DNA of 64,000 bases from the NCBI RefSeq assembly GCF_030272615.1, contig NC_081409.1, positions 617,529,755 through 617,593,754 on the forward strand, given 5' to 3'. This document shows, one piece after another, positions 1-13,293 of this stretch. The stretch's first letter is position 1. The number at the start of each line of letters is the position of its first letter. The translations under genes and the position numbers were made by a program. The notes under the pieces were generated by a model. The model was not told the DNA's origin, did no database searches, and saw nothing but the letters and a program-made list of their open reading frames with translations. Source of the DNA: Cryptomeria japonica (lineage: Eukaryota > Streptophyta > Pinopsida > Cupressales > Cupressaceae).

Positions 1-1
1 C

Positions 2-67
2 TCTGAGTGCTCTATTTTCTTCTTCTTGGTCTTCGACCTTCTTGGATAATTCATCATTAGTCACCAT
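2..67 (-). CDS. Start of a gag-like ORF cut by the window edge
   Basis: Read leftwards, an ATG at 67-65 opens 22 codons that run off the left edge. The visible residues are rich in Lys, Glu and Gln (for example KKVEDQEEENRALR), as in a coiled coil. It lies about 38 bases inside a candidate primer-binding site and 5' LTR, so the simplest reading is the beginning of gag or a leader ORF of a minus-strand LTR retrotransposon. No family domain is visible in so short a piece. Confidence 0.35.
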   Translation of the reverse strand, partial: MVTNDELSKKVEDQEEENRALR

Positions 68-105
68 GTTTTCTTCTAATGATCCTTTTCTCCTGAATCT
101 TTTGT

Positions 106-119
106 TGGCTCTAATACCA
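106..119 (-). other. Primer-binding site, initiator tRNA-Met type
   Basis: On the minus strand this reads TGGTATTAGAGCCA, one base away from the usual TGGTATCAGAGCC complement of initiator tRNA-Met. It sits three bases inside a CA-ending LTR edge at position 123, as expected for a minus-strand element. Confidence 0.55.
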
Positions 120-122
120 CTA

Positions 123-1733
123 TGATAGGGAGCTTTCTAGAGAAGTACTCAACAAAGCAAATTAGGTCTTATGGTTCATTTGGTTTCCAAAAGACTTGTT
201 TGTGACTATCATATATGTTTGCAAATCAATTTGAAGTTTTAATGCTAAGCACCTCATACATGGCTTCCCAAACAAACTCCCTTTTGTAGGCTCATACCCT
301 TGCTCAATCCACTCCTCCTTGTTTGAATATGCTCTAACTCAATACCCTACTTCCTAGGCATCCAGACCTACTGCTCTAAGTCAAGGCAAACTCCTCCAAA
401 AGTCCCCAAGAAGTTAGGCAATCAAACTATAAATGAGCAACATTCACTGTCAAACACTATTTTTTTCTGACTTTACATTGTCATTTCTACAAGACAGTTG
501 GTTAGGAGCACAAATAGAACATCACCATTGCACATAACTACCACCAAACAATTTTTTAGCTCTGTCCCAATATTAAAGATAGTTTGCCAACACAAAAAGG
601 TATCCTTGAGCAAATCTTGAAGCAAAAACCAATTTATTTCCCAAAACAAGGAGTTTGATGTCCTTCACAAATAGTGACACATTCCAATGCAAAAAGAGTA
701 AATTTTGGAGCTCCAATTCCTTCAAAATACTTCTAGGATAGGTGCAGACCTCTGTCCATGTTTTGTTTCAACGTTTGATGCTTAGATCCCAAATTTTGAG
801 CCTTAAGGAAGAATATTAGCCAAGTTAGACAACTTGCCTAATAAGTGCTCAAGTTTCTCTTCCAAACACAACTTTGGCACAAAAATTAACATATATACAC
901 TATATACATGCATACCAACTTGACCAAGTCCATTTGGTGGGAGCCCAGGCCTGGATTAGTCAAGTTGCTGCATTTTGAAACCCCAAACCCTTGACAGGGC
1001 AGTGAACACACCAAAATGAAAGAATTTTGTTTAACCAACTTGAAAATTAAAAACCTATACAATGATCATTTAGAGAGAATTGGGAAACTGATATGAGCAC
1101 TCCCCAAAAGGTATACTATGGACTAGATGTGCTACAATACAAACTGTTGCTCTAAAAGAGAGGAAAACACATAAAAAGGCAAAATTTCATCTTTTTGATA
1201 TTAGGAAACCTTAGTCAATACAATCACCAACCTTTCTCAAGGAAAAGGGAGGCCTTATATATTCCTTCAAGTTATTCATCAAGCCCAGTATGGACACAGG
1301 GCATATTGGGCTTGCTTTTTCACAAAAAGTCCAATATGACAACTTTTCAAGCCCAAATGACAACATTTTTTTGCTCCAAAGGACATTTTTGACAATCTAA
1401 CCTCATCAACTTATCTAAACACCTTAGACATGCTTAAAAACACTTATCAAACATGTTGCAATTCTTTGGAAATAATTTGTAGACCTTTTAGGCAATTTTA
1501 CACACTTTTTTGCCCTTTTTGGCCTAGAAACCCCAAATTGTCAACTCAAATCCTGAAAGGCAAAAATTGACCTCTTGAGGAAAAAATGAGATCAAAACCA
1601 CTTGAAAAGACACACAACAACCTAAAACAACATCATAAACCTAACACAAGACATTACAAACTTGAAAGCATGAAATACTCAAAAATGAGAGTTTTTACTC
1701 AACTAGGTGCTCCTGCACCACTGCTTCTAGTCA
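123..1733 (-). repeat. Putative 5' LTR of a minus-strand retrotransposon
   Basis: This is a non-coding block between the primer-binding site and the point where LINE sequence abruptly begins (about 1736). In minus orientation it would start TGACTAGAAGCAG at 1733 and end in CA at 123, about 1.6 kb. A TATA-like box on the same strand lies near 1254-1261. The left half of the element is outside the window, so no second LTR or TSD can be checked, and the outer border is inferred from the LINE junction. Confidence 0.45.
1254..1261 (-). promoter_or_regulatory. TATA-like box of the left-edge LTR
   Basis: The minus strand reads TATATAAG followed by GCCTCCC. It is the clearest TATA box in this LTR and points toward the primer-binding site and gag start at the left edge. 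Confidence 0.35.
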
Positions 1734-1735
1734 AA

Positions 1736-3751
1736 AAATAAATTGGGATAAGAGTTCTTTGTTCTTCATCAATACCCCTGTGGATATACAAAGAAGGATT
1801 GAAAGAATACTTGGATGCAAAATTTTTGAGTTTCCTTCAACCTATCTAGGTCTCCCTCTATTCTTAAAGCCTTCAAAGAATTTCTGGATGAAGCTGGTTG
1901 ATAGATTCAATTCCAAACTGGCTGGATGGAAATGAGCCCTCCTTAGCCAAGTGGGTAAGGTGACGTTTCTTAAAGCTACCCTTCAAAATTTTCCTATCTA
2001 TGCCCCTAGTCTGTTCAAAATCCCCAGAAAGTTTGCGGAGGCAATTGAAAGAATTCAAAAAAAATTCTTATGGTTGGAAGTGGAAGATAAAAATAGAATC
2101 CCCCTTATTGCATGGAGTAATATTTGTACTCTTAAGGCTTTTGGGGTTTTGAGGTTAAGGAACATTATAACTATGAATAATTCCTTGTTAGCCAAACAAA
2201 TTTGGAGAATGAAATGGGAGGAAAGAGAATGGAATTTAATTTGGAAAAAGAAATACCTTTACATGCAACCATCTGAGGAAGAATTTATGGAAAATTATTT
2301 TTTTGTGGAAGGCTCTGCAATTTGGAATGCAGTTCAAATGGCTAAAGCTTGGGCAACAGCTAGAAGAAAGTGGAAATTGAGGAATGGGAGAATTATTAGA
2401 TTCTGGGAGGACAGATGGCTTATGGATAAACCGCTAGAGGAAATCCCCATCCTTAAGGAATGGAAAGATTGGTTCAAAAGTAGGTATGGTGTCTTTGTTA
2501 GAGACTACTGGAGAAATGGGAAGTGGATTGAGTTCAACCAACTTTGTTCAGGATTACAATTTCTAGAGATTTTGCTTTCCTCTAAAAATTTTATGGACAA
2601 TTCTGAGGATTGTTTGATTTGGAGGGAAAGTTTGGATGGGAAATATTCTATGTCTTCAACGATGTCTATCCACAACAAAGTTTTGGAAGAGATCCCTTTG
2701 TGGGCTAAAGTGTGGATAAAGAAGTTGACGCCCAAAATTAATATCTTATTTTGGATTTTTATCCAAAATAAGGTGCTAACTCTTGATAATCTCCACAAGC
2801 GTGGATTTGTTTTTCCTAATAGGTGTTCTCTTTGCTGCAGGGAGGAGGAATTTGCTTGTAATATCCTCTACCAGTGTATTTTTAGTTAGGAAATCTGGAA
2901 TATTATTTTTAGTAGGTGGAAGTTGAGCTGGGTTTTCCCGAACTCTCTGGAAGAGTTTTGGCAGCAATGGTATTGCCCTAGTTCCAATTCTAAGAATGTT
3001 GAGCTTTGGAAACTTACTCTCCCTAATGTCATATGGAACATCTAGAAGGAGCACAACAATAGGGATTTTAGGGATAAAAGTATGAACCCTGAAGTGGTGG
3101 TGGATAAAATCTATAGAGGGATCTTTGAATGTTTAAATGGAACTGATAATGGTTTAGCTACTAAAGAAGACTTTAATGAAAGATAGAACCTCTCCAATAA
3201 CAAAATCAGTAAGGATAAGGGTAGGGATGGTCTTGTTTGGTGCTTTCCTTCTCAGGGATGGATTAAGTCCAACTTTGATGGGGCTTCTAAGGGGAACCCG
3301 GGGAAAGTTGGTTATGGGGACATTGTCAGGATTTTTGCTGGAAGTTTCCTTGTGGCTGTTACTGGCCCTTTAGGTAACCAAACTAGTCATTATGTTGAAG
3401 CCTCGGCGGCTTTGAATACTTTGATTATAGCTAAAAATATTAATCATGATAATCTATGGTTGGAGAGAGACTCACTTAACATTATTAAATGCCTTAAGGG
3501 AGAAATTGAGCCTTCATGGACTATAGAATATTATTTTTAAAGCTAGAGAAATTATTTCTAGCTTTAAATCTATTATCATTGAACACGCCTTCAGAGAAAA
3601 AAATGTTATAGCGGATGGTCTAGTGAACCTTGGCGTAATTTCCAAAGCACAAAGTATATGGAATGGGGAAGTTAATATTGATTTTAATATTAAAGAACTC
3701 ATCAAAAAGGACAAATTTATAGGGAAAGATGGATCACACAATTCATCATGA
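1736..3751 (+). pseudogene. 5'-truncated L1-type LINE: RT C-terminus, zinc finger, RNase H
   Basis: One plus-strand frame runs almost throughout. It carries the C-terminal part of a plant LINE reverse transcriptase (FLWLEVEDKNRIPLIAW region), a CxxC-containing reverse-transcriptase zinc segment (CSLCCREEE, with the usual His apparently replaced by Asn), and an RNase H domain. The RNase H has FDGASKGNPG (first Asp), VEASAAL (Glu) and ERDSLNI (second Asp). In-frame stops are TGA at 1933 and TAG at 2887, 3043 and 3184. A frameshift near 3525-3540 leads into the last 70 codons (DGLVNLG region). The endonuclease and RT palm are missing; the copy is broken by the LTR element on its left. No clear poly-A tail was seen. 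It is non-functional. Confidence 0.85.
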
Positions 3752-3940
3752 AAGTTTTAATGAGTAATCTTCAAATTTTTAGAAAGGTGATGATGACACG
3801 TCAGAAGGGCAAAGTCCTAATCAAGAATATTAATTTTCCACACACTTTGTGGGTATGCATTTTCAAAAAATCAGGTGTCATTTGGAAGAAAGCTCTAAAG
3901 TTTTAAAAGAAGAGAAATTGTAAAACAAAATCTAAAATGG

Positions 3941-5650
3941 GGGGGGGATCTAAGAAGAGAGGAACCTAATAATATTTCCAAATGGCAGGAGATGCCTAAG
4001 GTTTGGACAAAGTTGGAAAAAGGATTCAAGATGAATTTCATGGAAAAGTTGGCCAACTATGATAAAGGCAGAGTTAACCTAGCGGTCACCAAAGTTATTC
4101 AAAACTGGATAAATGGCTCCTTCAAAATTCATGGTGTTAGGTTTAAGCTAGGTACAAACCTCATTGCGACGGTCACAGGTATGCCCCATTCTGGTCTTAA
4201 CTTCTTTAGAGACCTGAAAGTGTCTAATAATGTAGTTAATCTTTTTGCGCGTAAAGAGAAGGAGAGAGCGAAACTAGGAAAAGCCACGGGGGGGTATTAT
4301 GATGCTTCCAATATTAAGAAAATCCGGGGCTGTGTGCTTAATGCAATTATGGAATATATTATTGTGGAGGGTCATTTTACCAGGGTCCACACATACCATT
4401 TTAAGCTTTTAAATCATTTTAGACATGAGAAGAGGATTTCTCTACCCTATGACCTCTTTAGGTCTCTATCGCGGTTTCTGAATAAGCATAGAAGGAACCC
4501 TTCTTCGCCTATGCTTCATTGCGGCCTTATTTTGCTCATTTATGAGCATTGCAAGATTCTAGCTATCTAGGAAAACAAGAGATTGCTAGTGTCACCAAGG
4601 AAAGGAAAGAGGAAGGTGGAGGAAGGTGGGCCTAGCAAGGATGAGTTGACATAGAGCAAAAAGGGCAAAAAAGCCACTGTGGAGAAAATTCAAGAGGACA
4701 AGGGTAATCAAAAGGATACGAAGACTGATTCAGAGGATATTGGAAAATATGGATGCAAGATGGAGACCGATGAGTCTAAAGGAGAGGAGAGCTGGAAAGA
4801 AGAGGAAGTGGGGGAAGAGGAAGGAGGAGTTGATGATGTTTCTGATCAGAATAGTCCTACCCACAGTGTGAGTATAGGTAATGTTAATAGCCAGCCAATG
4901 AAAGAGTAGGACAATAAGATTAATGAGGAAAGGGAAATGGAAATTGAGCAAGAGAAGGACAAGGAGAATTTGAGCAGGGATCAAGATAAAGCTGGAGAGG
5001 GGATGATTCTGGATAAACTCAAAAACCAGTCCGAGGCTCGAATGGGTTTTGACAAGTGGGTTTATGAAGGAATCAAAAATCTAGAAAAAATTGATAAGCA
5101 ACTGGAAGAAAAAGGAAAGAAAGTTGAAATGAACCAGGAGCAGTAGAAAAAGGGTATGGAGGAAAAAGTGGAGAAGCTGGAAGCTCAGATTAGTAAACTG
5201 GAGGAAGGAAAAACAGCTATGAAAAACTTTTTGGTAATGATTCCAGATATCCTTACCTCTGTGACTAAGAATCTAGAAGAAATTACCAAGTTCCTTGATG
5301 GCTCTAGCACCTCCAAACCTGTTGTGGACCTAGATATTGATGAGGATGCTATTGAGGCAGGGACAGTGGAAAGTGCTCCTAGTGGTGTGGCAAAAAGAAC
5401 AAGGGCGAGCATGAAAAAAGCGGTTGTGGCCTCTTCCAAGGATATCCCTAAGCTTAGGGATAATATTAAAAATTTGCAAGGGATTAGCGGAAATTTGGCT
5501 AATGCCCTAAAAAACATTAAGTATTTTGTCTTTTGTCTTTTGTCTTTTTTCTGTTATGGTTGGATGTTGCTAGTTTTGTTGGGCTTTTATGTTGATTTTT
5601 GCCCAGAATTGTGTTGGTTTTTTGGCAGAATGTATTTTCATGTTTCTTAA
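3941..5650 (+). pseudogene. Plant-transposon-like protein with acidic coiled-coil tail, four TAG stops
   Basis: A single frame of about 565 codons is interrupted only by TAG codons at 4568, 4652, 4907 and 5144. The first roughly 200 residues look globular, with a FKIHGVRFKL...IATVTGMPHSGLNFF motif. This resembles proteins that recur in plant transposable DNA, but I cannot name the family. Residues about 200-400 are very rich in Lys and Glu, followed by a heptad-like coiled coil (EEKVEKLEAQISKLEE) and a Ser/Lys-rich segment. The last 45 codons are strongly hydrophobic and may be read-through into T-rich non-coding DNA. A likely start is ATG 3992, although the frame is open slightly upstream. 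It has no LTRs of its own here, so the host element is unknown. It could be a domesticated gene relic, but its decay looks like that of its transposon neighbours. Confidence 0.5.
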
Positions 5651-5739
5651 TGCTATTATCTTTTAAGGATGTTTTGTAAAGGGTTTCGAGATCCCTTCAA
5701 AACCCGTTTTTCCCATAATCAAAAACTCAAGAATATATG

Positions 5740-6460
5740 AATAAAGGATAAATATTAGATCTGAAGCTAAAACCTAGAAATACAAGAATAACCTAAAATC
5801 ATACCAAACCCTTAGGGAGAGGTACATGCCAATCATCAGTTATTGATTCCCTTTCATCCAACATTCCTCGAAGCTTCCATCATGATGAATGAAAAATGAT
5901 GAACTCTTGATGAAGATTTGATATTGTTGATTATTCCTCATATTTGTACACTTGTAGACTCACTTTTAACAATAATTTTGTATCATAAGGATAGCATAAT
6001 AATTGATTGATACCACAAATGAGTAAAGTAATTTGCTTATGTATGAGATGCAATCTTAATGTTAATAAAAAGCCGACATAAAATAGTCATATTCAAAGTT
6101 CAAGGCCAGATTCCAAATGTCATGGTAGACACTAAAAATCCCAAAATTTTAAGAAATTTTGTCAGGACTAGTGACAATTGACATACTCCTGCCAAAATAG
6201 GCCTCAAAAAAGTAGATTGTGAGATATTACGACCTTGATATTGCATCTGATTCTAATTATTTAATTGACAATGATTTAATGTTAAATAAGATGTCTTGAA
6301 ATTTAAAATAGAATAAGACCCATCTTCTTGAGTTGGGGGTTAATTTCAAGGCTAGAAATGCTCCTAAAAATTATTAGGGCAGTGGAAACTAAAGTAAGTG
6401 CTACTAAGGAGAGTGTGAAATTGAACTCACAATTAAGGAGTACAATTTACAATAATAAAC
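5740..6460 (-). repeat. Truncated LTR relic (H), related to the D/F LTR family
   Basis: Blocks near 5795-5850 (AAAATCATACCAAACCC and following) match the element D LTR near 40470. The right end near 6405-6460 (GTGTGAAATTGAAC... TACAATTTAC) matches the conserved LTR end found at 41170-41223. The left part of the LTR is missing. It is heavily diverged and the borders are approximate. Confidence 0.35.
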
Positions 6461-6995
6461 TTTGGCTCGTGTTGTAGATGCACTGATGAAGCCAGTTAGC
6501 ACAAAGAAGTTTAGATGGTGTTATAATTTAGTGGGCCTTGGGGCCCTAAAAAATGATGGATATGACTCACGACAAGTCTTAAACAAGTGAGAGAATGTTG
6601 GGATTAAGGTGTCTCAACCTTAGAGTCCTAGCATGTTGATTTATTTAATTTATTATTGCATATATTGATTTATCCTAAGTTTCTAAACATCCTACATGGA
6701 GGGAGAGACTATGACAAGGATTCCTATTTTCTAGGAAGTTGGTGCCCACTTTGGATTTCCTAGTTTTTAGGAGATCTATGTTGGGACTATGACTATGACA
6801 ACTACTAGTTTAGTGGAAAATTCATGGAGAGTTAATGTTGGTAGTTGGAATTCACAATGAAGTTCACTTTTGACAAGTGTTATGGGTAAGGAATATGCCT
6901 ATTATTAGTTATGGCAATTTATATGTTGAATGTGCTTGTATTTAAGGTAACATGACTGTTATAGAAGATTTAGGTGATAGTGTTTTGGAAGTTGT
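6461..6995. other. No recognisable feature
   Basis: AT-rich sequence without a credible ORF or LTR border. It lies between the H relic and the start of solo LTR G. I see nothing specific in it. Confidence 0.4.
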
Positions 6996-9900
6996 TGTAA
7001 TGGGGGAAAATAGGGTTCACTAGCTTAAGAATGCAAAACTAGGAATCTAGACCTATCTTTGCTTTTAGTACATTTATAATATGAAACCACCAAGAGATAA
7101 GTATAATTTACTAACAACTTTTTCAAGAGATTTGATTCAATATCATACTCTTACGGCTTCTATGCCTTTGTTTCTTATAAGTAATTGATTGAATAATTTG
7201 ATAAACTAGGTGATTATGATCTAAGTCTAAACAAATGATATGACTAATCTAGAAAGTGTAAACTTCAGGAATGAAAGGAAAATTATCTAGTGCACCTGTT
7301 GTAATGCTCGTCAAAATACCCTAGAGAAATTAACCAGCTAAATAAAAAATAGAGATATTAGAAAAAAACAATAAACCAGTGCAACACACATAACTCGATA
7401 ATCATTTACATCTACTTAGATACCCACTAACAATGCACATACTCTAATTAAAGCATGATCATAAGAATATAATACGCAAGCATAAATAATAGCATCTCAT
7501 CATCTAACATTCCCTAGGGCATTTCAACGCCATTACTTAACATGATTACAAACAACATCATAGAATCCTAATATCTTCATCAACGCTCACATTTAGTTCT
7601 AACATTTACTCCTTCCTTTAAGATAAGGAATTATCCTTTTAATTAAGCTATCATGAACACATTCTATTATAAACCATTTACCACTTAATCCCCCTTAGAT
7701 TCATTTTAAGAGCACTAATTCAAATGTTTATAATCCCTTTCTCTTAACCATTCAATATACCATCATTATTTAATTACTAAACATCTCCTATAGCACATCT
7801 AGTCCATTTCCATCAATAAGAATAACCATACATCCAAACATAATACCAAAAGCATAAACCATATCCAAGGGATGAGAATATTAAAAGAATGTCTTCCATT
7901 ATTTAGCAAATACCATAATCAGTATTATTAAGGGTAATCATCTCATTACATGACATACCTTACAAGAGTATCTAATCATCTCCTTGCAAGATTACAATAA
8001 CATTTACATTAAGATACATAGCCATGAATTGCAAATATATCTATATCAAGATACATGATTCAATAATGTCTTCTAATCTACTAGTACATAAAATCTGCTC
8101 CATGATATCACAAACAAGCTAAAAAGATAGACTATCCAGATCCATGCATAAGAGCATCCAATGAGAGAACATCCGAATGGAAGAAGGCATCAATCACTCG
8201 ACCATGTGGAACCAATAAGGAACCACCCCCCGTGCTATGAAGAATGACACAAGATCCCACACACACTCTAGACCTAGGCTGACACCTGACAACCAAAGGA
8301 TAGAATGACAACAATATCCATAACTGAAAAGAAACCACATGAATAATAATCCAAATCACATCACGGGGATAAATCCAAAACACAAAACTCCCAGAGGCTA
8401 ATCAACAACAATGACATAAGGAACAAGGACACATGTAGGGAAGAGTGTCATCACATGTTATCCTCACATAGAAAGAAAAACTATGAGAACTACATCTGTT
8501 ACCACAATAGTCATGCAGAACAATCTCAACTTATGAGAGAATCAATAGAGTTTAATTTACCATCTCCATAGCCTTCCCAAGCTCATCCCAAGTCTCCACT
8601 CTAGGGCTATGAGGTGGGGCACCAAAACCAAATTATTATCTTGATTCTAAAGATGAATTCTAATTACCCAACCCATCTTCTTAATTATTAAGGTTATCAC
8701 TTATTTAAACAAGAAAACTTCCAATGTGCTCCTAGTGGTCTAGACCCCAAGCATCCTTACAAGGAACCTCTTGGTAGCCTATTCTCTCATGACCTCGACC
8801 ATCACATGAAAGCCCACTCCCCCTAACCATGTTCCATGAACTTAGTGTAAACAACAATGCATAGCAACAACAAGGAGGCTCATCCATATCCACATAATAA
8901 CATCCACATAAACATATTCAAATCTTAAACAATAGCTAAAATGCCATAAAGCCAAATCATATAATATAACCAAGAGATTTATAAGTAATCAACAATAGTG
9001 AGCAAGGCATTATCCTTCTTGTTCAGCCATAATCAAAACAATCCTCTACAACAAGGCAAATTTATCTTGTTGGAGCCATAAAATGCCCAAAAATCCATTG
9101 TTGATCAATATACCAACACAAAAAATCTCAGGGAATCCAAAGCATCATCTCTTGTACAAGATTAAAACTCTAAAAATCAACTCAGACTAAGGAAAAAGAC
9201 CAAAAACTAGAAAGTAGGGCATAACAATGCATATATAGAATTAAACAGCGCATTTGTAAACTATACCCAACACTTCTATTAACCAGTGTAGTGCTTTTGC
9301 ACAACAATTTAGCGCATATGAAAACTAGTCTAGTGCATTAACTTTATTCTTCAGTGGATTTACATAGTCTAATAATACATACAGACAACAATGTAGTGCA
9401 TTTATATCACAGACTAGCACTTACAGGAAACAATCTAGTGCATACACCCAAATGGGTAGCGCATTTGCTATAGACATTAGCGCCTTTGTCCAATAAAGTA
9501 GCACATTTACATAAAGACTTGGAAAATAGAAATGCGAATTGCAATTGAGTCCAAAAATACAATAATATACCAGAAATGATGCCAAGGAACGTAATAAGGG
9601 CGCACAACAACTCGGAAGCAAGGAATAACAGCCAACAATATTCAAACGAGCTATCCCACATATACTTCTAGAATACTAGATCAATTTTTGACATGCATAA
9701 CACAAGGAACCTTTATGGTACAAGGAGCCAAGAAGTAAGGCTTGCTCAATAGATAAAAAGAAAACCCATTATGACATTCAAACAACTCAATAAGAGCGAT
9801 GATAACAGGGGCTTCCCAGGCAGTCAACCATTACAAAGGGATTCTCAACAATAAACGAAAAATGGATACAAGCTATTCATGAAAAAATCAAACCCAACTT

Positions 9901-12587
9901 CCCATTATAATTCAAAACTATTATAATTCATTAAATCCAAAATACATAAATTTATATTTGTCTAATGATACAACAAAGCCCAAAATTCCTCCCCACAAAC
10001 AATCTTTCGCAAGCAATCTTTTCCAAATGAAAATGTAGAGAAGGGAAGATTTCTCCAACCTGGTAATAGAAGAAATGGTTTAAGAACTCGAAGAAGCGCA
10101 ATCCAAATCCACCAAAATCTAAATTCAAGCTCCAATGCAAATAAAAAATCAATTGAATCCTCATACAATGTAAAATTTCTCCAGCAAGCCAACTAACCCC
10201 CAAATACGCTCAGAAAATGAAATTTATAAAAAAATAATCCAAAGACTATGCAATCTCTCAACCAATAAAAAATAATCTAAAATATAATATTTCCTACCAA
10301 CCATACCCAAATTTGAGGTGGAAATTAATAAAATAATATTATTTAAATTCGCAAATCTCACAACCAATCATAAAATAGGGTAGGTAGAGTAAATAGTAAA
10401 TAAATAACCCAAAGAGGTGTTTTGAGATTAAATAATAAGAATAACCCAATAAATTAAGTCATGAGCACAATAATATAAATACCCAATTAAATGTTAAACC
10501 ACAAAACTCAATAATATAAAATCAACAATAATTAAACAATAAATAAATAAATAAATAAATAATAAATCCAATAAATCAAAAGCTCAATAGATATTAATCA
10601 AAACAACATTAATAAATATTAATCCTCAACAATTAAACACATAATAATAACTAAATATCAAAACTATATATTAAATTAATTTTAATATTAATAAACTATA
10701 TGAATCAATTATTAATTAATTAAATAAATAATAACAACTCACAAGGCAACTCGACATAGGGTTGAACAACATGCCAGATGACACTAACATGACATCACAC
10801 GCCAAGACGCTAAATGACAAAGGTATCAACTTAAGCCTACAATGCGTAGAAGGAACTCATGTCACCTTCGAACAACTTGCCATTAGGATTAAGACATGCT
10901 CAGGCTGTGAGACCAAGTGGAGTTGATGTCCAGTACTTGCAATCCTGTATCCACCAATAACCACAAGACAACATATACAATTGCATATATCATAAATAAT
11001 CAAACAAGTGAAAGAGAATTGCGATGTCTTATCATGCTCGTATCGAGTGGTATGACATCGTTTCTATCACGAATATAGTAGTAAGAGAATCACGACAATC
11101 ATAACATTCTCTCATTCATTATAGCCACCAGGTGAGGTTATCACTAACAAGATATCATCATGTCATCATAAGAGATATAGATCACACATGTATAATAATT
11201 GCATATAGATCACCAAATATAAGTCCATCCATCATAATAATTCCAAATGTATGATCATCCATATAAAACCATAATGTCAACTATTAATATGATAAGTTTG
11301 GCATCAATCATAAAGTATCCAAACCATGAATATATCCATAAACATCCATCAAAAGTATCATGACGAATCTAAACTACGATCATAAAGTCTATCGATGCAC
11401 AAAAGAAACGATGAATCAAGGAAGGACACTACACCTATAATTGAGCCAATATAGGATGATCTATGTCAGATTGGGTTTTATGGACCTTCTAGATGAGTTC
11501 TAAACACTAGGGACTACATCTGAGCTCTCAAGGGGTCTATACCTGCTCTCTACAAAATTTCAGCTAATTTTGGGTGAACTATGACATCCTAGGCAACTTA
11601 GTCTTGAGTTATCCTGATGAAATTGGAAATCTAAATAGCTGATAATGTATTGAGATGATTTCATCTATTAGAATCTAATCTAGACTTGGATATGTACACA
11701 AGAAGAGAAAAATGGTGTTTGGGGGCTATATAGGGGCTTGCCTTAGTCAAACCCCGAGTTGCGACTCAACCCTACAACGTTGATATAATGAAATAAAATT
11801 TTGAATTTGAAATAATTAAATTGAAACAATTATACCTCTAATTGATGATGCAATGCTTTTAGGATAAGTTATATGTGTGTTGATGCAATAACATGATTAA
11901 AAAATCATGATCATAAATAAAACAATTCTTGAAGATGCCTTGAAGTAGCTTGTTTCTCCTTGAATAGATATTTTCTTCAAGTCTTGATGATAAGATGCTC
12001 ATGAGATGTGTCATTCTAATAATCCCAAGTTCAAAGAGAGAGAGAGAGAGAGGCCTTTATCATTCATCAAGCATTTTGGGGTGCAAAACGCATAGTAGGC
12101 CGACATGGGAAAAGATTTCCTTTCTAACCATGTTGACCATTATGTGGTTCAAATTTATGCCAAAACATCGAGTGAGTCACCCTGATTGGCTCTCTCCTAG
12201 GATCAAGTCGCCCTAATCGGCATGGTCCCTCCAATGTGGGCCTAAATTTAAACCCAAGTCGCAAAATGCTAAGGAGGAGCTAGGATTAAATGTAAATTGA
12301 GTTGTGATGTCAAGGTGAATTATAGAAGGCCACTCATGTTAAAATAGGGCCTAGATAGGTGAGAAATGAGGAGATAAAAGAATTAAAGGGCACACCTATG
12401 ATTAAGGGCCCAAATAGGATTTCTCTGAAATTTAATTAAGAGGGGGCCCATAATATTAATTAAAATATTAATTTAAATTAATAAAAGGTCATAATAATTT
12501 ATAGAGGAATGAGAGATACTAAAACGAGTGATAGGAGAGTGTGAAATTAGACACCCTAACTAAAAGTGTACAATTTATGATGCTATA
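6996..12587 (-). mobile_element. Solo LTR G (D/F family), split by solo LTR A1
   Basis: The right end (12540-12587; GTGTGAAATT, TACAATTTATGATGCTATA) matches the LTR ends of D and F. A conserved promoter-like block (GGCTATATAGGGGCTTGCC near 11727) matches D near 40208. The left end TGTAATGGGGGAAAATAGGG at 6996 resembles D's TGTGTAGGGGAAAA. Flanks are GTTGT (6991-6995) and GTTGC (12588-12592), a TSD with one mismatch. Removing A1 leaves about 1.46 kb, close to the 1.66-kb LTRs of D and F. No internal coding sequence is present, so it is probably a solo LTR left by recombination. Confidence 0.5.
7300..11433 (+). mobile_element. Solo LTR A1, about 4.1 kb
   Basis: It begins TGTAATGCTCGTCAAAATACCC and ends AAGGACACTACA. 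Both ends match A2 (16839 and 61393), and the start matches A3 (62816). Flanks are CCTGT (7295-7299) and CCTAT (11434-11438), a 5-bp TSD with one transition. Internal landmarks are shared with A2: the GGAACCACCCCCCGTGCTA block near 8220 and the AAAATAGGGTAGGT block near 10370. No coding capacity was found. A tandem array with TAGCGCATTT-like units occupies about 9240-9500. The orientation is nominal because the strand of transcription is unknown. Confidence 0.75.
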
Positions 12588-12592
12588 GTTGC

Positions 12593-13288
12593 TATGTGCA
12601 ACATTTCTTGGCAATGACAACTTATTGTTTTGGCCACCACATTACCACTTAAGTGTGGGAGTTTGTTTTGGAAACAATGTGCTCCTACCCTTCATGTGTT
12701 GAGCTCTATAAATATCCAATCCCTTAATGTATTTTGTATGATAGGTTGGAATTTTCTAAGATGTCATTATGCTACTGGAATTGCTCCAGGATTCTCTATT
12801 TTTGTATTTTACTCCTATGAAACATTAGTTTAATGAATTGTATTGTATCCCTTTGTTGCTAGTAATACAATTGAACTCTCTATTTTGGAGTGTGGGTTTT
12901 TTCTTGTTTGGGTTTTCCCACACAAATCTAGTGTTATGATTTGAAATGCTTTTATAAATTAGTTTTTCTTTAATGTGCATCTAAGTTGTAATTGTTTAAG
13001 GGTTTTGTAAGAATTTTTTGCATTCACTCTCCTTATTTGGTTAGTGTTAAAAGCATCATTCTACACTCAACTTCATTCCAAAGGTCAGGTTGTCGACAAT
13101 CTTATGCAACCATAGAGGGAGCAAGGGTACCTTCCCACCATTTATTGTCAGAGAAAATTTGACCGCTTCACTATTCACAATCCTGCCTAGTCAAGTTTTG
13201 CGAGTAGGACATCATTGAAAAGGAATAACTTTTATCTTTATTGAGGCTTGGTAAATAGGCTTAATATTTTATGGCCTTCTCTTTCTGA
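12593..13288. other. Spacer between LTR G and element F
   Basis: About 700 bases with no ORF of note and no LTR border I can identify. It may be a piece of the DNA into which G and F inserted. Confidence 0.4.
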
Positions 13289-13293
13289 CTTAC

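Noticed and set aside
4730-4984. Minus-strand ORF with hydrophobic stretches
   Set aside because: Shadow of the acidic Lys/Glu frame on the plus strand.
9407-10203. Overlapping hydrophobic minus-strand ORFs in LTR A1
   Set aside because: No counterpart is open in A2, and the sequence includes a tandem repeat.
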